Source: Tabrizicola piscis (lineage in GTDB: Bacteria; Pseudomonadota; Alphaproteobacteria; Rhodobacterales; Rhodobacteraceae). Taken from it: 64,000 nucleotides of DNA. Made by a program: the position numbers and the translations under genes. This document shows, in pieces, positions 35,514-43,649 of the stretch. A model generated the notes under the pieces. It saw only the letters and a list, made by a program, of their open reading frames with translations, was not told the origin of the DNA and made no database searches. How positions within the stretch are numbered: position 1 is the stretch's first letter; each line of letters starts with the position of its first letter. The stretch lies in NCBI RefSeq assembly GCF_003940805.1, contig NZ_CP034328.1, forward strand, positions 2,790,001 through 2,854,000, written 5' to 3'.

Positions 35514-35588
35514 CTAAGCGGCCCAATCGGCGGCGAAAGCGGTGGGATGATCAAAGGGTTGCGCGCCTTTGACGGTGAAGTCAAACGC

Positions 35589-36401
35589 CTATGCGCCTTG
35601 TCGGAGGGTCCGCAGGAAATCCCTCAGGATGCGTTCCAGTTTTGCCGCACCCAAGGGGGCCATGGCCTTGGTGTGTTCGTGGCTGATCTTTTCGTCGCTC
35701 ATCCCGGCGGCCATGTTGGTGATGGTCGAGATGGCAGCGACCCGCAGGCCAAGGAAGCGGGCAAGGATCACCTCGGGCACGGTGGACATGCCGACGGCAT
35801 CCCCGCCGAGGGTCTTGAGCATGCGGATTTCGGCAGGGGTTTCAAAGGACGGGCCGGAGTACCAGCAGTAAACGCCTTCAGGCAGGGCCAGCCCTTCGCG
35901 CGCGGCGGCGGCCTTCAGCGCGGACCTGAGCCCGGGGTCATGCGCGTCGGTCATCGGCACGAAGCGGGCGTCGGTCTTTTCGCCGATCAGCGGGTTGAGG
36001 CCGCTGTAGTTGATATGGTCTGACAGCAGCATCAGATCCCCCGGCGCAATGTCGGGGCGCAGGGACCCGGCGGCATTGGTCAGGATCAGTTCACTTGCCC
36101 CCAAGGCCTTCAGCACCTGCAGTGGCAACAGCATCGCCCTGGGGTTGCCGTTTTCATAGTAATGTTCCCGTGCGCCGAATACGGCGACCCGGACGCCTTC
36201 CAGCGTGCCGATATGAAGGTTCGGGTTGTGACCGGAAACGCCCACATGCGGGAAGCCGGGAAGGTCATCGTAAGGGATCGCCACGCCTTCAACCTGATGC
36301 GCGATATGGCCAAGGCCCGAGCCGAGGATCAGGCCAAGTCTGACGGGCGCATCCCCGGCGCGGGCGCGGATCGCTTGGGCAAGGCTGGCAGCATCGGTCA
36401 T
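35589..36401 (-). CDS. Purine-nucleoside phosphorylase (trimeric type)
   Basis: Phosphorolysis of inosine/guanosine/xanthosine for purine salvage. 270 aa from ATG 36401. Trimeric PNP signatures: LILGSGLGHIA (phosphate loop), HYYENG, LTNAAGSL, GPSFETPAEIRM and GDAVGMSTVPEVILAR. Sits at the end of the BMP nucleoside-importer cluster, so import and cleavage of nucleosides are encoded together. Confidence 0.93.
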   Translation of the reverse strand: MTDAASLAQAIRARAGDAPVRLGLILGSGLGHIAHQVEGVAIPYDDLPGFPHVGVSGHNPNLHIGTLEGVRVAVFGAREHYYENGNPRAMLLPLQVLKALGASELILTNAAGSLRPDIAPGDLMLLSDHINYSGLNPLIGEKTDARFVPMTDAHDPGLRSALKAAAAREGLALPEGVYCWYSGPSFETPAEIRMLKTLGGDAVGMSTVPEVILARFLGLRVAAISTITNMAAGMSDEKISHEHTKAMAPLGAAKLERILRDFLRTLRQGA

Positions 36402-36427
36402 CGGGATCGCCTTTGGCTGGTCGAGGA

Positions 36428-36480
36428 GCGGGGGTTTCACACCCCCGCACCCCCGTGGGATATTTGGGCAAATGTGAAAG
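36428..36480. repeat. GGGATATTT-type intergenic element, copy at 36.4 kb
   Basis: Hairpin GCGGGGGT/ACCCCCGC (36428-36448) followed by CCCCCGTGGGATATTT and AAATGTGAAAG. From the GGGGG of the hairpin to ATATTT it is nearly identical to the copy at 48786-48840. Lies between the last permease and PNP genes; the hairpin may reduce readthrough into PNP. Confidence 0.75.
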
Positions 36481-36483
36481 GGC

Positions 36484-37455
36484 TTAGCGTTCCTTCACAT
36501 AAGGCTCACCGCCGGCGCGGGGCGGGATTGCCTTGCCGATGAAGCCTGCAAGCACGACGACGGTCAGGATATAGGGCAGGGCGTCAAGGAACGGGACCGG
36601 CACCTTCATCTGAACAACGGCCTCTACCACATCGGGTCGCAGGGCAAGCGCCTGGAAGAACCCGAACAGGAGGCAAGCCCACAGCGCCGCGACCGGCCGC
36701 CATTTGGCGAAGATGAGGGCGGCAAGGGCGATATAGCCGCGCCCCGCCGTCATGTCCTTGCCAAAGCCTGCCTGCAGGGCTGTTGCCATGTAAGCCCCGG
36801 CCAACCCGCACAGGACGCCGGTGATTGCCACTGCCGCAAAGCGCAGCCCCACGACCGACACCCCCGCCGTATCCACCGCCGCGGGGTTTTCGCCGACGGC
36901 CCGCAGACGCAGACCGAACCGCGTGCGGTTCAGGACCCACCAGGACAGTGGCACCAGCCCCAGTGCCGCATAGACCAGCAGCGAGTGGCCGGAGATCACC
37001 TCATAGTACAGCGGGCCAAGAACCGGCACCTCGCGCAGGCTTTCCGCGAAGGGCAGGGTGACCGGGTTGAACCGCGCCTCGCCACTGAGCGGTGGGGTCC
37101 TGCCGCCCTGACCGAACAGGCGCTGCGCCACAAGGACGGTCATCCCGGCGGCCAGAAAGTTAAGCGCCACGCCGGAAATCAACTGGTTGCCGCGGAAGGT
37201 GATCGACGCAAGACCGTGGATCAGCGCGAAGACGAGCGAGGCACCAATGCCCGCAAGCAGCCCGAGCCAGACGGACCCGGTCAGGAAGGCCACGGCCCCC
37301 GAGGCCATGGCGGCAGCCAGCATCTTGCCCTCAAGCCCGATGTCGAAGATGCCGGAGCGTTCGGAGAACAACCCGGCGAGGCAGGCAAGCAGCAAGGGCG
37401 TAGCCAGACGCAGGGTCGAGTCGAGGAGTTGCAGCAGCGTTGCATAGTCCATCAT
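36484..37455 (-). CDS. Nucleoside ABC transporter permease 2 (BMP-system)
   Basis: 323-aa permease of the branched-chain/ribose type (BPD_transp_2). GIFDIGLEGKMLAAAM near residue 35 is the typical motif. Start at ATG 37455, overlapping the upstream permease stop by ATGA. With its partner it forms the channel of a purine-nucleoside importer, as in the YufNOPQ/BmpDEFG systems. Confidence 0.9.
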   Translation of the reverse strand: MMDYATLLQLLDSTLRLATPLLLACLAGLFSERSGIFDIGLEGKMLAAAMASGAVAFLTGSVWLGLLAGIGASLVFALIHGLASITFRGNQLISGVALNFLAAGMTVLVAQRLFGQGGRTPPLSGEARFNPVTLPFAESLREVPVLGPLYYEVISGHSLLVYAALGLVPLSWWVLNRTRFGLRLRAVGENPAAVDTAGVSVVGLRFAAVAITGVLCGLAGAYMATALQAGFGKDMTAGRGYIALAALIFAKWRPVAALWACLLFGFFQALALRPDVVEAVVQMKVPVPFLDALPYILTVVVLAGFIGKAIPPRAGGEPYVKER

Positions 37456-38555
37456 GCGGCTCCCAGCTTCTGGCTGCGGAACAGGCCGAAGATGCGGGTC
37501 AGCAGCATCCGCACCATCACGTCGAGCGCCCCGGTGAACAGGATCACAAGGCCCTGCACCACGATCCGCATCTCGATCGGGATCGAGGTCCACAGCCCCA
37601 GCTCGGCCCCGCCCTGGTAGAGGAAGCCGAACAGCAGCGCCGCCAGAACCACGCCAATCGGATGGTTTCGTCCCATCAGCGCAACCGCGATGCCGATGAA
37701 GCCTGCGCCTTCGGAGGAGTTCTGCAGCAACCGTTCGGCTTCGCCCATCACGTTGTTGATGCTCATCATTCCGGCAAGGCCGCCCGACAGCAGCATGGCG
37801 ACCATGATGATGTAGACCGGGTTGATCCCGGCATAGCGCGCAGCCGGTTCAGACTTGCCGAAAGCGCGGATCTGATAGCCAAGCCTTGTGCGCCACAGGA
37901 TCGCCCAGACGACAACCGCCATGGCCAGTGCGATGAATAGCGTGACGTTGGCAGGCACCGCCTTCTGGAACACCAGGTTGAAGCCGGGGATGGTGTCCAG
38001 CGTCGGCAGCTTGGCGCCTTCGGGGAACCGGGCCGAGGCCGGGTCCATCTGCCCCGCCGGGCGCAGGACGTCGACAAGGAGGTAGACCAGCACAGCAGCG
38101 GCGATGTAGTTGAACATGATCGTGGTGATGACGATATGGCTGCCGCGCTTGGCCTGCAGATAGGCCGGGATCGCCGCCCATGCCGCCCCGAAGACCGCAG
38201 CACCCAGCGTCGCAGCCGCCAGCGCGAGGGTCCAGTGTGGCCAGGGAAGCGACAGGCAGACCAGCGCCACGCCAAGGCCACCCAACTGCGCTTGCCCCTC
38301 GCCGCCGATGTTGAAGAGGCCCGCATGGAAGGCCATGGTCACTGCAAGGCCGGTGAAGATGAAGCTGGTGGTGTAGTACAGCGTGTACCCCCAGCCATAG
38401 GCTGACCCAAGCGCGCCATCGACCATGACGTTGAACGCCTCGACCGGGCTTTGTCCGATGGACAGAAGCACGAGGGCCGAGATGATCGCGGCGAGGAGGA
38501 GCGAGACAAGCGGAACGAGGGCGACATCCGCCCAACGCGGCAAGCGGTCCATCAC
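37452..38555 (-). CDS. Nucleoside ABC transporter permease 1 (BMP-system)
   Basis: 367 aa, about ten membrane helices; HAGLFNIGGEGQAQLGGLGV is the family motif. Start is GTG 38555 or ATG 38552; both overlap the ATPase stop codon, so coupling holds either way. Confidence 0.9.
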   Translation of the reverse strand: MMDRLPRWADVALVPLVSLLLAAIISALVLLSIGQSPVEAFNVMVDGALGSAYGWGYTLYYTTSFIFTGLAVTMAFHAGLFNIGGEGQAQLGGLGVALVCLSLPWPHWTLALAAATLGAAVFGAAWAAIPAYLQAKRGSHIVITTIMFNYIAAAVLVYLLVDVLRPAGQMDPASARFPEGAKLPTLDTIPGFNLVFQKAVPANVTLFIALAMAVVVWAILWRTRLGYQIRAFGKSEPAARYAGINPVYIIMVAMLLSGGLAGMMSINNVMGEAERLLQNSSEGAGFIGIAVALMGRNHPIGVVLAALLFGFLYQGGAELGLWTSIPIEMRIVVQGLVILFTGALDVMVRMLLTRIFGLFRSQKLGAA

Positions 38556-40108
38556 GCGGCCTCCCCTTTGCCGGGACTTTGGCCCGTCATCCCGGCCATC
38601 ATCATCCCCAACTCGCGTTCGTCGGTTTTTTCGGGGTCGCGGAAGCCCATCAACTGGCCGTCGAACATCACGGCGATGCGGTCAGACAGGCTCATGATCT
38701 CATCCAGTTCCACGGACACTAGCAGGATCGCCTTGCCTTGGTCGCGCAGGGCGACGATCTGCTTGTGGATGAACTCGATCGCGCCGATGTCCACGCCGCG
38801 CGTGGGCTGGCCGATCAGGAGAAGCTCGGGGTTCTGCTCGATCTCGCGGGCGACGACGATCTTCTGCTGGTTGCCGCCGGAAAAGCTTTTGGCGGGAAGC
38901 CACGGGTTTGGCGGGCGCACATCGAACTTTTCCATCTTGCGGCGGGTGTCTTCGCGCAGCGCTTCGTTATTCATGAACAACGCGTTCGTCTGGTATTCCG
39001 GTTCGTTGAAATAGCCGAAGGCCACGTTTTCCCAGGCCGTGAAATCAAGGATCAGGCCATAGTGATGCCGGTCCTCCGGCACATGGGCGATGCCTGCGTT
39101 GCGGCGGCTTTGGCCGTCGGACCCCTTGCCCGACAGCGGCAGGTCCGCATTGTTCAGCGTGATCCGGCCCGTGGCGCGCATCATGCCGCCCAAGGCCGCA
39201 AGCAGTTCCGACTGCCCGTTCCCCGCCACCCCGGCAATCCCGAGGATTTCGCCCGCGCGGATGTCGAAGCTGACACCTTTCAGCCGTTCGACCTTGTGTT
39301 CATCCCGCACCCGCAAGTCTTCAACCTTCAGGACCACAGCCCCGGGGGTGGCAGGCTTCTTTTCCACCTCCAGCAGGACCTTGCGGCCCACCATCAGCTC
39401 GGCCAGCTGTTCGGGCGAGGTTTCCGCCGTCTTGACCGTGGCGACCATCGTGCCGCGCCGCATGACGGACACGTTATCCGTCGCCTCCATGATCTCGCGC
39501 AGTTTGTGGGTGATCAGGATGATGGTTTTCCCCTGATCTTTCAAACCTTTGAGGATGCGGAACAGGTGGTCCGCCTCGGCCGGGGTCAAGACACCCGTGG
39601 GTTCGTCGAGAATAAGGATATCGGCCTGCCGGTACAGCGCCTTGAGGATTTCGACCCGCTGCTGGTGGCCGACCGACAGGTCCTCGATCAGCGCGTCGGG
39701 TTCGACGTCAAGTTCATAGTCGCGCGACAGATCCGCAAGCACCTGACGCGCCTTGGCGAGGCTGGTGTTCAGAAGGGCGCCCTCTTCGGCGCCAAGGATG
39801 ATGTTTTCCAGCACGGTGAAATTCTGCACCAGCTTGAAATGCTGGAACACCATGCCGATCCCGGCGCGGATCGCGCTTTGGCTGTCGGGGATGGCGGTCA
39901 ACTGGCCGCCGACAAAAATCTCGCCGGCGTCGGCCTTGTAGAACCCATACAGGATCGACATCAGCGTCGATTTTCCCGCACCGTTTTCGCCGATGATCCC
40001 GTGGATCGTGCCGCGCGGCACGGCGATGTTGATGTCCTTGTTCGCCTGTACCGGACCGAAGGCCTTGGAAATGCCCTTCAGTTCAATGGCGAGTGCGCTG
40101 TCCGCCAT
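38552..40108 (-). CDS. Nucleoside ABC transporter ATPase with two nucleotide-binding domains
   Basis: 518 aa from ATG 40108. First ABC domain: Walker A GENGAGKSTLM, signature LSVGHQQRVEIL, Walker B LILDEPTGVLTP. Second: GVAGNGQSELLAAL (degenerate Walker A as in RbsA-like proteins), FSGGNQQKIVVAREI, LLLIGQPTRGVDIGA. This tandem form goes with the BMP binding protein encoded just upstream. Confidence 0.92.
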   Translation of the reverse strand: MADSALAIELKGISKAFGPVQANKDINIAVPRGTIHGIIGENGAGKSTLMSILYGFYKADAGEIFVGGQLTAIPDSQSAIRAGIGMVFQHFKLVQNFTVLENIILGAEEGALLNTSLAKARQVLADLSRDYELDVEPDALIEDLSVGHQQRVEILKALYRQADILILDEPTGVLTPAEADHLFRILKGLKDQGKTIILITHKLREIMEATDNVSVMRRGTMVATVKTAETSPEQLAELMVGRKVLLEVEKKPATPGAVVLKVEDLRVRDEHKVERLKGVSFDIRAGEILGIAGVAGNGQSELLAALGGMMRATGRITLNNADLPLSGKGSDGQSRRNAGIAHVPEDRHHYGLILDFTAWENVAFGYFNEPEYQTNALFMNNEALREDTRRKMEKFDVRPPNPWLPAKSFSGGNQQKIVVAREIEQNPELLLIGQPTRGVDIGAIEFIHKQIVALRDQGKAILLVSVELDEIMSLSDRIAVMFDGQLMGFRDPEKTDERELGMMMAGMTGQSPGKGEAA

Positions 40109-40183
40109 GCAACCCCCCCCTGACACCCCGTTTCGCCGAGGTGACCGCCGCACATGCCCGCGGCCTTTGGTCATTTTGAAAAA

Positions 40184-40210
40184 GTGCCGCGCCATGGGCT
40201 GGCGCGGCAC
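40184..40210 (-). terminator. Terminator/attenuator behind the BMP binding-protein gene
   Basis: Perfect 11-bp stem GTGCCGCGCCA/TGGCGCGGCAC with a 5-nt loop; on the minus strand it is followed by TTTTTC. Lies 21 bp after the BMP gene, so most transcripts should stop here and the ATPase/permease genes be read at lower level. Confidence 0.85.
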
Positions 40211-40231
40211 CCGACTTTTCTGGACGAAAGC

Positions 40232-41224
40232 TTAGAACGTCGCTGCCGGGCAGGTGTTGTCCGACATGTAGTCGTGCACGACCAGCTCACCCGCCTTGAT
40301 CTTCTCGGCGGCTGCGTCGACGGCGGCCTGCATTTCCGGGGTCACCAGCGAGGCATTGTTTTCATCCATCGCGTATCCGACGCCTTCCGCCTTGAGGTCC
40401 AGCACGTTGATGCCGGGGGCAAGATCGGTGCCTTCCATGAAGGCGTTGTAGACGGCCACGTCCACCCGCTTCAGCATCGATGTCAGAACCATGCCCGGGT
40501 GCATCCCGTTCTGGTTGCTGTCCACGCCGATCGACAGGATGCCTTCATCGGCCGCCGCCTGCAGGACGCCCACGCCCGTGCCGCCGGCCGCCGCATAGAT
40601 CACGTCCGCGCCTTGCGCCTTCTGGCCTTTGGCCAGTTCCGCGCCCTTGACCGGGTCGTTCCACGCCGCCGGGGTGGTGCCGGTCATGTTGAGGACGACC
40701 TTGGCATCCGGGTTCGCGGCGACAACGCCTTGCGCATAGCCGCAGCCAAAGCGGCGGATCAGCGGGATGTCCATGCCGCCGATGAAGCCGACAGTGCCGG
40801 TTTTCGAGGCAAGGCCGGCCATCATGCCGACAAGGTAGCTGCCTTCATGTTCGGTGAAGACCACCGATTTCACGTTTGGCTGTTCCACCACCATGTCGAT
40901 GATTGCAAACTTGGTATCCGGGAAGTCGGGGGCCACGGTGTTCAGCACGTCGCCGAAGGCAAAGCCGGTCATCACGACTGGGTTGGCACCGGATTCGGCC
41001 AGACGCCGCAGGGCCTGCTCACGCTGGGCCTCGGACTGCATCTCCAGTTCCTTGTAGGTGCCGCCGGTTTCCTTGGCCCATTTCTCGGCGCCGTTGAAGG
41101 CGGCCTCGTTGAACGACTTGTCGAACTTGCCACCCAGATCGAAGATGATCGCAGGTTCCGCCAGCGCTGCGCCAGCAGTGAGGGCCATGGCAGTGGCGCC
41201 CATCAGGGATTTCATGAAGGTCAT
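40232..41224 (-). CDS. BMP-family (Med/PnrA-like) nucleoside-binding protein
   Basis: 330 aa with signal peptide (SLMGATAMALTAGAALA, cleaved before EPAII). PnrA-type hallmarks: IFDLGGKFDKSFNEAAFNGA at the mature N-terminus, GFIGGMDIPLIRRFGCGYAQ and DVIYAAAGGTGVGVL. Binds purine nucleosides in the periplasm in characterised homologues. No lipobox Cys, so soluble. Start ATG 41224 (alternative 41215). Confidence 0.92.
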   Translation of the reverse strand: MTFMKSLMGATAMALTAGAALAEPAIIFDLGGKFDKSFNEAAFNGAEKWAKETGGTYKELEMQSEAQREQALRRLAESGANPVVMTGFAFGDVLNTVAPDFPDTKFAIIDMVVEQPNVKSVVFTEHEGSYLVGMMAGLASKTGTVGFIGGMDIPLIRRFGCGYAQGVVAANPDAKVVLNMTGTTPAAWNDPVKGAELAKGQKAQGADVIYAAAGGTGVGVLQAAADEGILSIGVDSNQNGMHPGMVLTSMLKRVDVAVYNAFMEGTDLAPGINVLDLKAEGVGYAMDENNASLVTPEMQAAVDAAAEKIKAGELVVHDYMSDNTCPAATF

Positions 41225-41389
41225 CGGATGCTCCCGGTCGGTTGTTGTTTTGCTTCATGCCAGCTTGCGCAGACAGAGGCCCCGGAAGGGGCCAGAGTCG
41301 GCACTGGCACTCGCTTAGAAGTTGGGCGTAGTCGCTTGGGGTGGTCAAGGGATATTCGCGGGGCAGGTGCCGGAATTTTGACCGTCCGG

Positions 41390-41830
41390 TCAGGTTGAGC
41401 CTGTGCCTGCCCCATCCGTCAGCACCCGCCGCAGGACCAGTGCATCGACCGCCTGCCCCTGTGGCGTGCGGTAATAGCCGCGCCGCCGCCCGGATTCCGC
41501 GAAACCGGCGCGGGAATAAACCGCTCTTGCCGGTCCGTTATCCTCGGCCACTTCCAGAAAGGCCACCTCGGCCCCCCTCAGCCGCGCCTGATAAAGAAAG
41601 CGTGAGACAAGGCGTTGCCCAAGCCCCCGGCCCCGCGCCTCGGGGGCGACGGCCACGGTCAAAAGCTCCGCCTCGCCCGCGACGGCCCGGCCAAGCAGGA
41701 ACCCGGCATCCCCTTCGACCAGCAGGAAGGTCAAAGGATCGGCAAGCCAGCCGGCGAATTCTTCCGCACTCCACGGTCGGGGCGTCGTGAAGGCGCGGGC
41801 GTGCAAGGTTGAGAGGGCGTCAGGCGTCAC
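41390..41830 (-). CDS. rimI: Ribosomal-protein-S18-alanine N-acetyltransferase
   Basis: GNAT acetyltransferase, 146 aa, directly after tsaB as in many alphaproteobacteria. Acetyl-CoA loop VAPEARGRGLGQRLV and the catalytic-region ARAVYSRAGFAESGRRRGYY are present. No ATG fits; GTG 41830 is chosen because GGGAG lies six bases upstream. The upstream open frame crosses a GGGATATTT-type repeat and is rejected. Confidence 0.88.
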   Translation of the reverse strand: MTPDALSTLHARAFTTPRPWSAEEFAGWLADPLTFLLVEGDAGFLLGRAVAGEAELLTVAVAPEARGRGLGQRLVSRFLYQARLRGAEVAFLEVAEDNGPARAVYSRAGFAESGRRRGYYRTPQGQAVDALVLRRVLTDGAGTGST

Positions 41831-41842
41831 AGCCAACTCCCG

Positions 41843-41880
41843 CTTTCTCTTCCACAAATATCCCGGGGGAGGCGCCCGGA
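41843..41880 (-). repeat. GGGATATTT-type intergenic element, copy at 41.9 kb
   Basis: On the minus strand: CTCCCCCGGGATATTTGTGG followed by AAGAGAAAG. Lies in the 83-bp gap between tsaB and rimI, preceded by GC-rich palindromic CGCCCGTTCCGGGCG (41876-41890). Related to copies at 28.5, 36.4 and 48.8 kb. Confidence 0.6.
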
Positions 41881-41913
41881 ACGGGCGACGGGGGCAGCGC
41901 CCCCACTTGCGCA

Positions 41914-42540
41914 TCAGGCATCCAGGATCACCGGTGGCGGATCGGACGGGGGGGCTGCATCCGCCCCGCGCAAATAGAACGGCGCCGGGCGCGGCTGCGG
42001 GGTCAGGGCCCGCTCGGCGCCGATTCGGGCAATCGCTTCGGCCAATGGCTGCGCGGGGCCAAGGGCTTGCGGGCCTGCCGCCGATCCGGTCGCCGGGCCT
42101 GTCAGCGCCAGAGTTTCCAACGCGACCAGCCCGGCCGGACCTGCGCCATCGGCATTGAACGCCTGCACATAGACCTCACCGCGCCGGGCGTCTTCGACGA
42201 CTGTCAGGGGGCGCGGCAGGCCATGTGCCAACGCCTCCAGCCGGGTGACCCCGATCGCCGGGATGCCCAGTCCCAAGGCCAGACCCCGGGCGGCGGCAAC
42301 CGCGATCCGAACGCCGGTAAAGTTGCCCGGCCCGGTGCCCACCGCCAGCGCTTTCAGGTCCGGCCAGCCAATGCCACCTTCCGCAAGCAGTTCCTCCAGA
42401 AGTGGCACAAGACGTTCGGCTTGGCCCTTCTCCATCGGTTCATGCCGCAGGATCACCCGGTCTGCGAACAGCAAAGCGGCCGCGAAATGCGCGGCCGAAG
42501 TGTCAAAGGCCAGAAGGGGAAGCTTTTCGTGCGATGTCAT
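41914..42540 (-). CDS. tsaB: tRNA threonylcarbamoyladenosine biosynthesis protein TsaB
   Basis: Non-catalytic partner of TsaD in t6A37 synthesis. 208 aa from ATG 42540. N-terminal LLAFDTSAAHFAAALL and VGTGPGNFTGVRIAVAAARG are the family signatures. Begins 63 bp after the NifU-like gene on the same strand. Confidence 0.93.
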   Translation of the reverse strand: MTSHEKLPLLAFDTSAAHFAAALLFADRVILRHEPMEKGQAERLVPLLEELLAEGGIGWPDLKALAVGTGPGNFTGVRIAVAAARGLALGLGIPAIGVTRLEALAHGLPRPLTVVEDARRGEVYVQAFNADGAGPAGLVALETLALTGPATGSAAGPQALGPAQPLAEAIARIGAERALTPQPRPAPFYLRGADAAPPSDPPPVILDA

Positions 42541-42603
42541 CTTCTCGTCGTCTGCCGCCGCGCGAAGAGCGACCCGAAGGGAGCGATGAGCCGCCACGAA
42601 AGG

Positions 42604-43167
42604 TCAGGCCGCGACCGGGCGCACTTCCAGCACTTCGGGGATGTAGTGCCGCAGCAGGTTCTCGATCCCCATCTTCAACGTCAGGGTGCTGGACGGGCAG
42701 CCCGCGCAGGCGCCCTGCATGTGCAGATAGACCACGCCGCGGTCAAAGCCGTGAAAGGTGATGTCGCCACCATCCTGCGCAACGGCGGGGCGGACGCGGG
42801 TGTCCAGCAATTCCTTGATCTGGCGCACGATGTCGCCATCTTCGCCAGTATGTTCGGCGTGGCCGCCACCTGTGGCACCCTCACCTTCCATCACGGCGGC
42901 GCCGGACTGGTAATGCTCCATGATCGCGCCAAGGATCGCGGGCTTGATGTGCTGCCAGTCCGTGGCTTCCGCCTTGGTCACGGTCACGAAATCCGTGCCA
43001 AAGAACACGCCGGTCACCCCACCAACCGCAAAGATGCGCCGGGCCAGTGGCGATTTCTCTGCCGCATCGGCGCTGGGGAAATCGGCTGTGCCAAGTTCCA
43101 GCACTGTCTGGCCGGGCAGGAATTTGAGCGTTGCGGGGTTCGGCGTGGATTCGGTCTGGATGAACAT
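42604..43167 (-). CDS. NifU-family Fe-S scaffold/carrier protein (Nfu)
   Basis: 187 aa. N-terminal Nfu_N domain (FIQTESTPNPATLKFLPG) and C-terminal NifU domain with CX2C (GACAGCPSSTLTLK) that binds a [4Fe-4S] cluster for delivery to apoproteins. Own promoter with an adjacent Irr-like iron box lies at 43194-43240. First gene of NifU - tsaB - rimI. Confidence 0.94.
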   Translation of the reverse strand: MFIQTESTPNPATLKFLPGQTVLELGTADFPSADAAEKSPLARRIFAVGGVTGVFFGTDFVTVTKAEATDWQHIKPAILGAIMEHYQSGAAVMEGEGATGGGHAEHTGEDGDIVRQIKELLDTRVRPAVAQDGGDITFHGFDRGVVYLHMQGACAGCPSSTLTLKMGIENLLRHYIPEVLEVRPVAA

Positions 43168-43193
43168 CTTTTGGTCTCCGACAGTTCTACTCG

Positions 43194-43240
43194 GATATGC
43201 GCCTTGCATACCCGCCTGTCAAGTTTGGAACCGTTCTAAA
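43194..43240 (-). promoter_or_regulatory. Promoter with Irr-type iron control element for the NifU-like gene
   Basis: Minus strand: TTTAGAACGGTTCCAAA (43240-43224), 6 of 7 arm positions symmetric, matches the TTTAGAA-N3-TTCTAAA-like iron control element bound by Irr in alphaproteobacteria. One base later comes TTGACA (43222-43217), 17-bp spacer and CATATC (43199-43194), 27 bp before the start. The arrangement suits iron/heme-dependent control of an Fe-S gene. Confidence 0.65.
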
Positions 43241-43277
43241 TCTTCGCAGGCCTGTCCGGGGCGTGCACTGCAGCCCC

Positions 43278-43646
43278 CTAAAGGACCACCACCCAGAGCG
43301 CATAAAGCCCGGTTGCGACCAGCGCGCACATCACCGCGAAAGACCCCAGGTCCTTTGTGTTCTTCGCAAACTCCGACCAGCCGGGCGAGGCGTTGTCGAC
43401 CAGTTCCTCGATGGCCGTGTTCAGGGCTTCGACGGCCAGAACGATCAGCGACAGGATCAGCAGGCCCAGAAACTCCGCCATGGTCGCGCCGGTGACGGCG
43501 AAGATCACGACCAGAGCGCCAAGGGCCAGCACCTCTTGCCGAAAGGCGGATTCGCGCCACAGCCGCCGCGCGCCGCCGATGGAATAACCCGCTGCGGCCA
43601 CGAAATGCGCCAGACCGGTCTTGCGCGGCGGCCTTGTCCCCGACAT
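43278..43646 (-). CDS. dgkA: Diacylglycerol kinase
   Basis: Small trimeric membrane kinase, 122 aa with three helices. The signature EALNTAIEELVDNASP corresponds to the E. coli EAxNxAIE motif. Recycles diacylglycerol, a by-product when phosphoethanolamine is moved from PE to lipid A; it follows eptA by 3 bp, so the pairing makes functional sense. Confidence 0.94.
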   Translation of the reverse strand: MSGTRPPRKTGLAHFVAAAGYSIGGARRLWRESAFRQEVLALGALVVIFAVTGATMAEFLGLLILSLIVLAVEALNTAIEELVDNASPGWSEFAKNTKDLGSFAVMCALVATGLYALWVVVL

Positions 43647-43649
43647 CGC

